Shown piece by piece: positions 1-10,855 of a DNA stretch of 64,000 bases. A program made the position numbers and the translations under genes. The notes below the pieces were generated by a model, which worked only from the letters and a program-made list of their open reading frames with translations, had not been told where the DNA came from and made no database searches. The stretch comes from Camelus bactrianus (taxonomy: Eukaryota; Chordata; Mammalia; Artiodactyla; Camelidae). The stretch spans positions 9,496,001 through 9,560,000 of the forward strand of contig NC_133547.1 of assembly GCF_048773025.1 (NCBI RefSeq). The letters are read 5' to 3'. The stretch's first letter is position 1; each line of letters opens with the position of its first letter.

Positions 1-939
1 GGTGCCTCCAGACATGAGCCCAGAATTTTGGTCCAATTGAGCACTGAAGTTTCTTGAGCACCTACTACGTGCCAGGCCCAGAACTGGGCAGGAAGTAGAC
101 CGGGCAGTCCTGGACAGGACCCTTTCTTTGCTTGTCTGGGAAGCAGGTGGTGGGTGATCATGACCCTGACCTCCCTGGAATTCCTCCAAGGGTGAGGGAG
201 AGCAGGTGGGTGGAGAGTTCAGTGCTGGGCCTGTCCCAGAGTGGGAACTGGGTACATGGTTCCATTGTTCATTAACTTTTCAGCAACCGTTTATTGAGCA
301 TCTGTTACGTACCAGGCACTGTGCTAGGCTCCAGGTTACAGCCCCATACAGGAAAGACAAAAGCCCTTGCTCCAGAGAGCTGACTTTTTTTGTCTGGGGA
401 GATAGTCAACTGACAAATACAAACAGGTACAATATTATATCAGGTGGAGATAATGCTGTGGAGAAAAAGAAAGCAGGGTTGGAGGTGTCTGGGGCACTGG
501 CTTATAAAGCACAGAGAGAAGATGTTTTAGGAGGCTACATTGCCATACTGAATCTGGGGGGAAAGCATTCCAGGGAGGGGGAACCATAAGTGCAAAGGCC
601 CTGAGGCAGGAGTGTTTTGGTGAGTGTGAGGTCATTGTAGCTGGAGCAGAGTCAGTGAGGGCAGAGAGGGAATAGGGTAAATTATTCAGGGCTTTGTGGG
701 TCACAGGAGGACTTTGGCTTTTACTCTGAGATGGGAGCCCTGGGATGGATGTAAACAGAGGAGGGATGGGAGTTGACTTAGGTGTCAATAGGATCTTCTG
801 GCTGCGTGTGGGGAACAGACTGTGCGGGGGGTGATGGCAGATGCTGAGAGGCAAGGAGGTGACTGTAATAGTCTGTGCTGTCCAATCTGGTAGCCACTAC
901 CACTAGCTTATCTGAATTGAGATGAGCTATGAGTAAAGA

Positions 940-1612
940 GTACACACCAAAGTGGTGATCATTTTGTAATATATACAAATATTGAATCACTATGTTGTGC
1001 ACCTGGAGCTAACATACATTGTAGATCAATTACACTTCAACTAAGAAAAGGAAGGGCACATAATCACAGTATCCTAACAGGTTCTGCAGTGAACAATATT
1101 TACATTGTTGTAATGATGCAAACACTTACTTTGTTTTGAGTTTCCTTATATATACAATGGAATACTACTCAGCCATCAAAAGGAATGAAATAATGCCACT
1201 TCCAGCAACATGGCTGGACCTAGAGATTATCATATTAAGTGAAGTAAGTCAGAGAGAGAAAGACAAATATCATATGGTATCACTTATACATGGAATCTAA
1301 AAATTGATACAAATGAACTTATATACAAATACTCATTATTGATATAATTAAAATTATGATAAAATTTTGGGGAGAGGATGAGGAAGGAGAGGTGGAGGTA
1401 TTAATTAAATTTTATCTCTTATAACATCTATACATTTTAAAATGTTTTTCTTTTCTTTTTATTGTATCTCTATGAGATAATAAATTTAACTAACCCTGTT
1501 GTGATAATCATTTCACAACAGATGTAAATCAAACCATTAGGCTGTACACCATAAACCTATACAGTGCTGTATGTCGGTGATTTGTTAATAAAACCGAGAA
1601 AAAACCCCCAGA
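940..1612 (+). mobile_element. LINE-1 3' end
   Basis: Contains the L1 strings ggaatactactcagccatc, acatggctggacc, and cacctggagctaac/gtagatcaattacacttc. It is truncated at its 5' end. Confidence 0.75.
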
Positions 1613-1781
1613 ATCTGAAGGTGAAAAGAAAAAAACCCACACACTAAATACTGAAGATTTATTGCAGACCGAAAAAAAACAAAAGAATGTAAAGTAGATC
1701 ATTCACTTTTTATACTGAGTCCATGTTAAAATGATAACATTTTGCCTACGCTGGGTAAAATAAATTCATTTCACCTGTTTC

Positions 1782-1869
1782 TTTTTTTTTAACTGCAGGT
1801 ACTGGGATGGAACCCAGGACCACGTGCGTGCTAAGCATGCGCTCTACCACTGAGCTATTACCTTCCCCC
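1782..1869 (-). mobile_element. Vic-type tRNA-Ala SINE
   Basis: Reverse-complement tRNA-like body (ggtactgggatggaaccca...gagctatt) flanked by similar tcacctgtttcttttt and tcatctatttcttttt runs, probably a diverged target duplication. Confidence 0.85.
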
Positions 1870-2039
1870 TTCATCTATTTCTTTTTACTTTTCTTCATGT
1901 GATACCGGAACATTTTAAGGTGTATATGTGGCTTGCATCATGTCTATTGGATGGCTCTGGATCAGGCAGAGGGTGGTTATGCCTGGACCAGGAAGGGGCG
2001 AAGCTGTCGGATTGTTGATATATTTTACTAATGATACAC

Positions 2040-2560
2040 TATTCACTTGACGTTGTGGGCTTTTCCTGTTATCTCATCCGGGACCACCCTCCCTCCCTGA
2101 GAACCCATTTTGCAGATAAGGAAACTGAGACTTGGGGCCGCAGCCTTAGGAGGTTGGAATGGGTAGGTCTTGAACTCTGCATAGCCAGCTGGTGACAAGG
2201 TTCTCTGACCTTGTTTTGTCAACTCTCTCCCCCCACCCCGGCTCTCTTATCTCACCAGCCTCATTGTTTGTTCCCTAGGGAGCCAGAGGCCATTTGGGCC
2301 TCCTTCTGTCTCCCCGCTGAGACCCCGCCCATCACTGACGTCATCGATATTCGTGAGATGGAATGAGTGGTCGGTTCTCCCGTGGCAGGACCCTTGTCCT
2401 GTCCCCCTGGGCAGAGCCCTAGAAGCTGAGAGGTTGGCTAGAGCTGCTCATTTAACTTGGCTGAAGCAGGCTTCTGACCTCCCGGCCCCCCTTTTCTCCT
2501 CCCCTTATCTGTCCAGGGCGAGGCTGAGGTGCTGCAATATTTACTCATGGATCTGACTTC
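2040..2560. promoter_or_regulatory. Candidate cis-regulatory block with perfect CRE
   Basis: Non-repetitive stretch with a perfect TGACGTCA (2336-2343), a CCCCGCCC GC box (2323-2330) and several TTATCT GATA sites (about 2071, 2247, 2503). It lies about 8 kb past the CEACAM19 stop, towards the expected CEACAM16. Confidence 0.35.
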
Positions 2561-3708
2561 AGGGTGTGGCTTCCTGTGCCCGCCTGGCAACTCTGGGCTT
2601 GGTCCTGGTGGGGGCGGGGGCGGGGGCATTGGGGGGAGGCTGTTCTATCCCACGTCCCCCACTTGATTCCTCACCCTCAAAAGAACACCGGGGCTACCCT
2701 GCAGAAGGGGACAGTGGGTTGGAGGTCAAGCCTCAGACCTTTGAGTAGGCTGTTCCCTTTGCCTGGGTACCTGTCCCTCCCCAACCCCTTGCCCCCTCTC
2801 CCCTCCTTCACCCGGGGTTTTCCAAGTCTTTTAATCATTTAACAAATATTTGTTAAACACTGACTATCTGCCGGGCTGTGCTGGGGATACAGGCAACATC
2901 ACTTCCCTTGTGGGACTAAATCCTATTGGAGGGAGATGTGCAATAATTAAAAGACTGATAGAGCGTATCTTGTCGGGTGGAGATAAGTGCTATAAAAATA
3001 TTCAATAGGGGGAGAGGTTGGGGAGTGGCAGGGGCAGCTCTTTTGGTAGGGAGGGTGGAGAGGGCCTTTCTGACGAGGTGACGTTTGAGCAGAGACCTGA
3101 AGGAGGTGACCCGGGGGACTGTGACTATCTAGGGGAAGAGAGTTTTTGGCAGGTCTCAGCAAGTGCAAAGGCCCTGAGGCAGGAGGGTCCTGGATGAGTG
3201 TGAGGATAGGGAGGAGGTTGGTGTGGCTAGAGCTGTGTGAGGGAGGGGGATCATGGGAAGAGGTGGTTATACAAAGAGCAGGGGACCCAGAAAATGGACC
3301 TTTGTACACCAGACGGCAGGTTAAAGATGAGTCGGGTGATGGTAAGTCCCAGCTTGGGGTAAGAGAGCCAATGAGAGGCAGAAGGGAAGACTCTAAGTGT
3401 GGGGTGAGGGGCTGCAGGGGTCTGGTTTGGTATGTGTGAGGGGCTGGGCTTTTCTGGAAGGCAGTTCAAGGCAGGAAGTGAAAGGCAGAGTTAGGGAGGT
3501 GAAGGGGAGCAGAGAGGGTGCCAGGGTTCTTTGGGGACCCCATAAGGGCTATGAGGACCTGGGAAAAGGGAACCCAGCTAGGTGTCCTTCCTTTCTGGGC
3601 CTCATGTCTCCCATCTGTAATGTGGGAAGGAGTTGGACTTGTATTTAGACTTATGGTCAAAAACAATTTAAAAAGTATTTATTTTCTATTTTCTTTAATT
3701 AATTAATT

Positions 3709-3837
3709 ATTTTTTTTGGGGGGGGTAATTAGTTTTTTAAAAGGATTTATTTATTTTTAATGGAGGCACTGGGGACTGAACCCAGGACCTCGTGCATGCT
3801 AGGCATGTGCTCTGCCACTGAGCTGTACCCTCCCCTT
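3709..3837 (-). mobile_element. Vic-type tRNA-Ala SINE
   Basis: Full-length-looking reverse copy with the G-rich/taatta tail complement, an A/T-rich linker and a tRNA-like body ending in ccctcccc. Confidence 0.9.
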
Positions 3838-5009
3838 CTAAAAACTTTTTTATTCTGGAAAACTTCCAAGTTTTATAGACTCCTCAAAAACAGAGGAGAA
3901 CAGAACAACATCCTTCCCCCTACAGCCATCTCCCACCTTGGGTCAATCTTGTCTCCTTTCCCCCACCCAAAACCCTTTCCCATTTTATTTGAAAGCAAAT
4001 TCCAGTCATGGGATCATTTTATTCATAGATACTTCAGCCTGTATCTCTAAAAGATAAGGACTTGCTAAAAAGAAACAAACAAACAAACATACTCACAGTG
4101 TCATTATTTCATGTAAAAAGTTAAAATGAATAATGAAGACCTCTTTAGTATCTTCAAATACCCAGTCAGTGTCCAAATTTCCAATCATCTCCTAAATAGT
4201 AGACTCTTTTTACCAGCTTCACTGGGGGCATCATTTCCATCCCATAAAATTCACCTTGTGCAGCCATCCCCCAAATCTTGTTTTAGGACACTTTCATCAC
4301 CCCCAAGAGTTTCCTTGTGTCGAGATACAAAAACGATTCCATATTTTGAAATGTTTGTTCCATCAGTGGAACAATTTCCTCAACTAAATTCTTCCACGGA
4401 ACACCAGGGTGTCCAGCAGATAAAAATACCTTGGTCTTGACTCATCCCCCCACCCCCAGGTATGGGAACAAGTCTGCACCCCCATCAAAGGTATGGAGGG
4501 TGATACTTCTGAGACCAGGCTACCTATGCCACCTGACCCCGGCCGGACCCTTTCAGAGAGCAATGCCCTTTGGCACACAGAGCGGTTGAGTTTGGGAGAG
4601 AAGGGTTTTCCCCATGAATCATAATCCCTCTTGGTCACGGCCCAACATACTTCCTTCCCCCAAGCAGCCACTTCCTCATTTGTCAAACAAGGAGCCACAG
4701 CCCTGAGAATCAGAGGTGCCTGTGGACTCATGGGAAGTTGGTAGTGGTGGGCAGTGACCCCTGGTGGGCAGAGCTTGGGTGGGGAGAGCCAAGGAGCCTG
4801 GGGGTTCCCAGTTCCAGCCAAGGACGTTGGTCTCTTCCTAATTGGGCCGAACACTGAACCCAGTGCCTGAAATTCCACCATCTGAGAATGATACCTCCTT
4901 TGGATTGAGCAGTGCCCTCTCCTCAGACCCCTCTGCTTGGACAAACAGACCCCTGACATTTTAGTAGGTGGGGATTACATCTTAGTCCTTCATTTCAGAC
5001 TGAAACATG

Positions 5010-5245
5010 CAGAGGATAAAGCTTGGGTGTTAGAAAGATTTGGGTTCCATTCCCAGTTTGTCTCTTAACAACCTGCGTGACCTGATCTTTCTCAGCCTCG
5101 GTATCTGCGTCTGTAAAATAGGGATAATCAAAGCTCTTGCCTCACAAAATCGTTCTGAGGATAAAATGAGCAATAAGTAAAGCACTCAGCACCGTGTATG
5201 GTGTTCAGTAAACGTTCAGTAAATGTGTATTATTAATTATTATTA
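5010..5245 (+). mobile_element. MIR SINE, nearly full length
   Basis: ttgggttccattcccagttt, acctgcgtgacctgatcttt, ctgtaaaatagggataatc and gttcagtaaatgtgtattatta match MIR in order. Confidence 0.75.
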
Positions 5246-6600
5246 CATTTGCTTCCATATTGCCTCCCCTACTAGACTTTGAGTTCCCTGAGAGTAGAGG
5301 CTAGTCTGGTTTATTTTCATGTCTCTGGTGCCCAGTTCATTCAATAGAGCTTGGTGTACAGTAGTTGCTCAATTAACACTTGTCAATGAGGAATGGAGAT
5401 GCTGGGTACAGAAAGGGAAGGATACAGACCATGAGAATCCACACCTGTTCATTTATTCCACACACATTCCTGGAGCCCCTGCCCTGTGCCTGCCCTGGGC
5501 TGGGTGGTGCTGGGACCCATCAAGTGGCTGAGGCCGCCCTGGCTGTGCCTACACCTGCAACCAGGGTCTCCAGCTGCCTTCTGCCAACATGCTGAACTGA
5601 ACGCAAGACTGTGCCCTGAGCTCATAGTCCAGTGGGGGAGATGAACCCATCTCCAGCCAGTGATGACCCAGAGTTGGCAGGGTTGGGGTGGATATGAACT
5701 CAGAATGAGGACCTGACCCAGCTTGGGAGTGAGGGAGGACTTCCTGGAGGAAGAGGTGTCTAAGTTGAGACTGGAGGATGAATAGGAGTGGGGCAGCTAG
5801 AGTGGAGTGGTGTGGCTGCAGGCATACTCCAGGCATAGGGAAGAGAATGTGCAGGGTTCTGGAAGGAATTCAGTGTCTTGGACCATAGACCACAGGGTAG
5901 GGGTTAGGGGCAGGGGTCTTAGAGGTGAGGCTGAGAGACCCCCAGGAGCCAGACCTCACAGGCAGTTGAATGATTTGGCCAGGATGGGTCCCAGCAGGGA
6001 GGGACAGCTGTCGAGTCTGGGCTTTAGAAAGATTCCCCTGGGCTGTTTTCTGTTGGGAGGATGGGACGGGGTGGGAGGAGACCAGGTAGGAGGTTGGGGA
6101 GGCACAGGGAGAAACAGGATGGTCTGGCCCAGGGCTGCACTGTAGAGAGCAGGGAAATCCCAGCTCAGGAGACTAGGGGACTGGTTCAGGAGCCTGCCCC
6201 AGAGAAATTGAGGGAAGGAGGCGCCCATGTTTCAGCACCAGGGTAGCTGGGTGGACTCTGGGCGCCCAGAAGGTTAAAGTCAGGGCTGGAAACTGAGGGT
6301 GGGTGGACGCAGGGGCACCACGCGGCGGGGCGCTCGGCTGTGGGACTGTGCGGTCCTCTGCTGCCCCCTGCTGGCTCCGTGGTGACCCCTGTCCTGCATG
6401 CAAGTCTAACTAGAGTGGATCCAGTAATTCCATACCTAACCAGTGACAGATGACATTTCCTGGGCGATCGTGCTGCAGGGTGCACTCACGTTCACTGTCC
6501 CCAAGACTACACTCCCAACCTCGGTCCCCAGCTGCCTTCTGCCAACACGCTGAACTGAACACAAGACTGTCCTCCCAAATCTCTCTCTTCCTCCCAAACC

Positions 6601-6655
6601 CCTTCCTTCCTTCTTTCCTTCCTTCCTTCCTACCTTCCGTCCTTCCTTCCTTTCT
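6601..6655 (+). repeat. (CCTT)n microsatellite
   Basis: Interrupted CCTT tetranucleotides directly before an L1 fragment. Confidence 0.93.
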
Positions 6656-7135
6656 AAAAACAGTGTTATTGAGATACAGTGCACATACCATACAATTCAC
6701 TCCTTTAAAGTGCACAACTCAATGTTTTTCGTATGTTCATAGGGTTATGCAATCATCATCACAACAATCTTAGAACACTTCCACCACCTCCCAAAGAAAC
6801 CCTGTCCCCATTAGGAGTCACTACCCATGCCCCCCTCCCTCCCAGCCCCTGGCAAACATTAATCTGCTTTCTGTCCCTATGGACTTGCCTATTCTGGACA
6901 GTTCACATGAGTGGAATCGTACAGTATGCAGTCTTTCGTGTTTGGCTTCTTTCACTCAGCATAACGTCCTCAAGGTTCCATGTTGTAACATGAATTAATA
7001 TTTTATTCCTTTTTAATGCCCAAACAATATTTCATGGTATGGATAGGTTGTACTTTGTTTATCCATTCATCTGCTGAGGGACATTTGGGTTGTTTTCACT
7101 TTTTGACTATTTTGAATAGTCAAATGCTTCTCTAA
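6655..7135 (-). mobile_element. LINE-1 3' end (old)
   Basis: Reverse L1 3' region: ttgagatacagtgcacata, gtgcacaactcaatg, tcactcagcataacgtcc and catctgctgagggacatttg are diagnostic of this class. Confidence 0.75.
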
Positions 7136-7149
7136 CATTTGTGTGCAAG

Positions 7150-7263
7150 TTTTTATTTTATTTTATATATTTTTTGCTATCATCAAACATGGAGGTGCTG
7201 GGAATTGAACCCAGGACCTCGTGTATGCTAAGCACATGCTCTACCACTGAGCTATACCCACTC
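7150..7263 (-). mobile_element. Vic-type tRNA-Ala SINE
   Basis: Reverse copy. The body with ggaattgaacccagg and the AGC anticodon position complement (ctaagca) is clear. It sits directly after an L1 fragment. Confidence 0.88.
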
Positions 7264-7754
7264 CTGGGTACAAGCTTTTGTGTGAACGTATGTTGTCATT
7301 TCTTGCAAACCTGGCCCTCTTGCAGTGTGAACGTCACCACTACTCCTTAAACCTCGTAGGCAAAGCAGGCACCTGGGGGTTCCCCCACTCTGGTACCCCA
7401 GCTTCCTCAGCACCTGTTCGGTTCTCCCTCAGAGCATCATCCCCCCTGGACATTCGATGCTGTTTGTTGTCAGCTCTCCAAGGTCAGGGATCTCTGTGTG
7501 TTTTGTTCACGACTACCTCCTCAGAGCCTCAAACAGCTGCACACAACAGGTGATCAATAAATGTTTGTTGAATTGATGAATAAAAAAAATTTCCCCAGTC
7601 ACCCCCACCACTGTGGTCCAGCACTTGTTGAATGAATGAATGAGTCATTGATTGAATAGATAGGGGAGGGCAGGCCTGCCTGGGAATTTCTCTCAGGAAA
7701 CTATGTGGTTGAGAGTGTGGGCTCAGGTGTGAATCCTGAAGGTGCATTGACTGT

Positions 7755-8115
7755 ACATATTTTGGTTCTCCCTATTCTGGGCACGTGGTAGGAATGCACC
7801 TGCCCAGTGCTCTTGACATTGGATTGTGCCGTGTGACTTGCTTTGGCCAATGAACTTAGAGTAGGAGTGTCACTTCCTGGTGGAAGCCCTTAAAAGCCAG
7901 TGCGTGTCTTGCTAGGTGCCCTCCCTTTCCCTGTACAGTGGCTGGCCCTGTCATCCTGGTTCCTGAATGGGGAGATGTGAAGCAGAGCTCTCCTGACCCT
8001 CGCCACACCTGCCTGCCTGACAGGAACACGTAGCATGAGCAAAAAAATGAACCTGTGGGTGTTCTGAGCCATGGAGATTGTAGGGTTGCTTGTTACTGCC
8101 GCATAATCTAGGTCA
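7755..8115 (+). mobile_element. Old LTR-like fossil
   Basis: gtgacttgctttggccaatg ... gaacacgtagcatgagc ... ggttgcttgttactgccgca follow a known mammalian LTR layout. Related copies lie at 58765-59156 and 51700-52130. Broken. Confidence 0.45.
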
Positions 8116-8984
8116 TCCTGACTGCAACAGTGGCATAAAGTCACATTGGAGGTTAGGGCTTCAACATGAGTTTTGGGGGACACAAGTCATTGTATAACAA
8201 AGCTAGTTCCAAGTGAGCTAGAAGGCGTACAGTCAGGCTCAGAGAACTTACTCTGGAAAACATTGTCATCTTGGATGTATTAGGATTTAGAAGGAGCTGG
8301 ATGTAACAGAACCCCTAAGTAACGGTGGCTTAAACAAAAGGGTAACTATCTAACCTGGCATGGTGGCTCCATCCATATCACTGTCCTTCAGGCTCCCTCT
8401 AACTTGGCTTTGGGCTGTCTTTGTCCATGTGACCCCAGATAGTTCCCATCACATCTTTTCTTGAGCCTAAGGGAAAGTGAACCGAGAAGAAAGGGTATCT
8501 TTCCCTTTAAGAAAATGACCCGAGGAGTGTGTATATCACTGCTGCTCATATCCCATTATTCTGGAATTAGTCACATGGCCACACCTAGCTGCAAGGGAAG
8601 CTGGGGAATGTAGTTTTTATGCTTGACAGCCATATACTTGGTTAAAAACCCTATTTCTGGGGAAAAGGAGATCACAGATATTGGCATTTGATAAGCAGTT
8701 GCTGGTATAGAGGAGAGGAAGGCAGGCATCTGGGTTCTTCTCATCTGGGGTTGGGATAAATTGAGTCCCTCACACCCTACACCCTAGCAGCCAGTGCCTG
8801 GCTGAGTTCTACCCGTGTGTTGACCTGGTTAACCTCAGCAAGCAGGTGGTCAGAGGCCCAGGCATTGGGTGTCCTGAGAAGTCTGAGGCTGGAGAAGTCC
8901 CTCACAGGGAGTATTTGCATATTGAGTCAGCGGGAGAGGCAACTTCCCTTCCTGTGAATTCTTCCTCCTCTTCTACATTAATTT

Positions 8985-9485
8985 CCCGTGGCTGCTGAAA
9001 CAAAATGCCACCAATATTGTGGCTTCAAATGACACAAATTTATTATCTCATAGCTCTGGAGGTCACAAGTCCAAAGTGGGTCTCCCTGGGCCCAAATCAA
9101 GGTGTCAGCAGGGCAGAGTTGCTTTCTGGAGCTTCTAGGAGAGGATCTGTTTTCTTGCCTTTTCTGACTTCTAAAGGCTTCTGCTCATGGCCCCTTTCAA
9201 TTTTCAAAGCCAGCAAGGACCACTGGAATTTTTCTCCCATCGGGTCACTCTGACTTTGGGCTGCCTTGGTTTTCAGCCCCTTCCTCCATCTTCCAAGTGT
9301 GTCACTCTTCCAATCTCTGCTTCCTTCCTCATCACAGCTCCTCCTCTGACAGTTGCTCCTCTGTGTGCCTCTTAGAAAGACCCTTCTTAAGACATTCAGT
9401 GCCCTCCAGGGTAATCCAGCATAATCTCCCCATCTCAGGATCCTTAACTTAATCACACCTGCAAAACTCTTTTTGCTATATAAAA
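8985..9485 (-). mobile_element. MaLR (MLT1-like) LTR fossil
   Basis: Strings such as ttcccgtggctgctgaaaca, acacaaatttattatctcat and ggaggtcacaagtccaaagt are those of MLT1-type LTRs as I remember them. Ancient, heavily broken, no internal genes. Confidence 0.6.
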
Positions 9486-9574
9486 TCCTCTGTACCATTC
9501 ACAGAGGATTTTGCTATATAAGGTAGACAACTTGGAGGGGCCATTATCCAGTTCTTAATTTTTTTTTTTTTTAG

Positions 9575-10080
9575 CTTCCAGAGCAAAAGCCACAGTCTTT
9601 GCAATGCCTTACATGCCCTGCATGCTCTGCACCTCCCCATCTCCCTGACCTCACCTCCCACCCTCTCCCCCTTCCTTACTCTGTGCCCATCCCAGGATGA
9701 TTCCTACCTCAGGGCCTTTGCACTTGCTGTTCCTCCTGCCTGAAATGCTCTCCCTCCAGATCCCTCTGGCTCCCTGCTTCTCTTCCTTCAGGTCTTTGTT
9801 CACTGTTACCTTCTGGGCGAGGAGGCCTCCTTTGGCTCTTTATTTAAAACCTTAGTCCCTCAATTCTCCCAACCCCCTTCTGTCTTTATTTCCCCAGTGC
9901 ACTTGTCAGCACCCAACACAGCATGTATGTTATTTATTTATATTTTCTGGCTCTCTCTCCGTTGCCAGAGTGTCCTTCTAGGAGACCAGGAAGGTTTGTT
10001 TATTTTGATCCTTGCTGGAGCAGCAGGGTCTAGAACAGGGCACAGCCCACAGCTTATTCATTGTGGAGTGAATGAATAAA
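9575..10080 (+). mobile_element. L2 LINE 3' end
   Basis: cctcagggcctttgcacttg, ctgttcctcctgcctgaaat and the tattcattgtggagtgaatgaat end are those of L2. It overlaps the possible end of the CEACAM19 transcript. Confidence 0.65.
9999..10004 (-). promoter_or_regulatory. Candidate CEACAM19 poly(A) signal
   Basis: AATAAA on the minus strand about 780 nt after the stop codon. It lies inside an L2-like repeat, so it may be fortuitous. No transcript end can be proved from sequence alone. Confidence 0.25.
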
Positions 10081-10786
10081 TTAGAGGGTGAGAGATCAAG
10101 CCCACATTTAGGACAGGATTGGGTTGAGGGTAGAACAGGGAGCAGCTGTCCCAAGGGACTTGGTGTCAGGGGAAGTGGCCAGAAGGTGGCCACAGGTTTT
10201 GAGAGACTGAATTTTGAGTGGGGCTGGATCTGCCTGAGCAGGGAAGGGATCTGGGGGCCACAGCAACTGGCCAGGACTGTCATCTGGGGACACAGGCCCG
10301 TGAGACCAGGCCTGGCTGCCACGTGCCTTGTCCTCTGGGGCATGTGTGGTGGTGGTGGGTGCTGCCTTGTGCCCAGGGGAAGGGGCTCCAAAGGCAACCA
10401 GCAGAGCTGGGGTGGAGTGTTGTGGGCTGATAGTAGGAAGCCCTCTTGTGAGGTCTGGCTGGAGGTCGGCCTGAGATGACCCTCTTCACCCCCAAATATC
10501 CAGATGGGGGACTTTGGGGTGAGGGATGCAAGAACCTACTTTCCCCAGGCCAGGTTGCTGGAGGGCCAGAGTTGAGGCCAGGCTGTACACGCAGAGGGTG
10601 AGCGGGATGCTGGGCCCTTCACTCCCCTGCCCCCTGCCCAGGACACCTGTTTGATGCTGTGCTGAGTCTTTGGCTGAGTCCACCTCACCAGCCTCACAGC
10701 CCTGATGGCCCGGTCCTTCTGGGTCTCTGATGTGGCTTTTCTGTGGGCCCAAGGCTCCTGAGGAGGGGTGAGGGAAAGCCACTGGC

Positions 10787-10855
10787 CTAGCCTGGGACCC
10801 CTTCAGGAGTTGGCACCAGCTGGCAGTACGGGGCAGGGTCAGGGTTCAGCAGGTC
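10787..10855 (-). CDS. CEACAM19: CEACAM19 exon 7 (C-terminus and stop)
   Basis: The acceptor is cctccccccag/GACCTG. It encodes DLLNPDPAPYCQLVPTPEGV plus PG and a TAG stop at 10787-10789. It matches the human C-terminus DLLNPDPAPYCQLVPTS with four extra residues. Confidence 0.92.
   Translation of the reverse strand, partial: DLLNPDPAPYCQLVPTPEGVPG

Larger units (their letters stand above)
1..9990. other. Intergenic region between CEACAM19 and the expected CEACAM16
   Basis: No exon was recognised on either strand. Apart from the elements listed, it holds old interspersed repeats of the tattgagcacctac/gccaggcactgtgc kind near 275-860, 2828-3200 and 5440-5850, and non-repetitive sequence at about 2040-2800 and 4440-4980. 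About 8110-8980 shows nothing I can name. Confidence 0.6.

Noticed and set aside
4384-4959. 191-codon minus-strand open frame
   Set aside because: No recognisable domain, no splice or family support, intergenic position. Long but not convincing.
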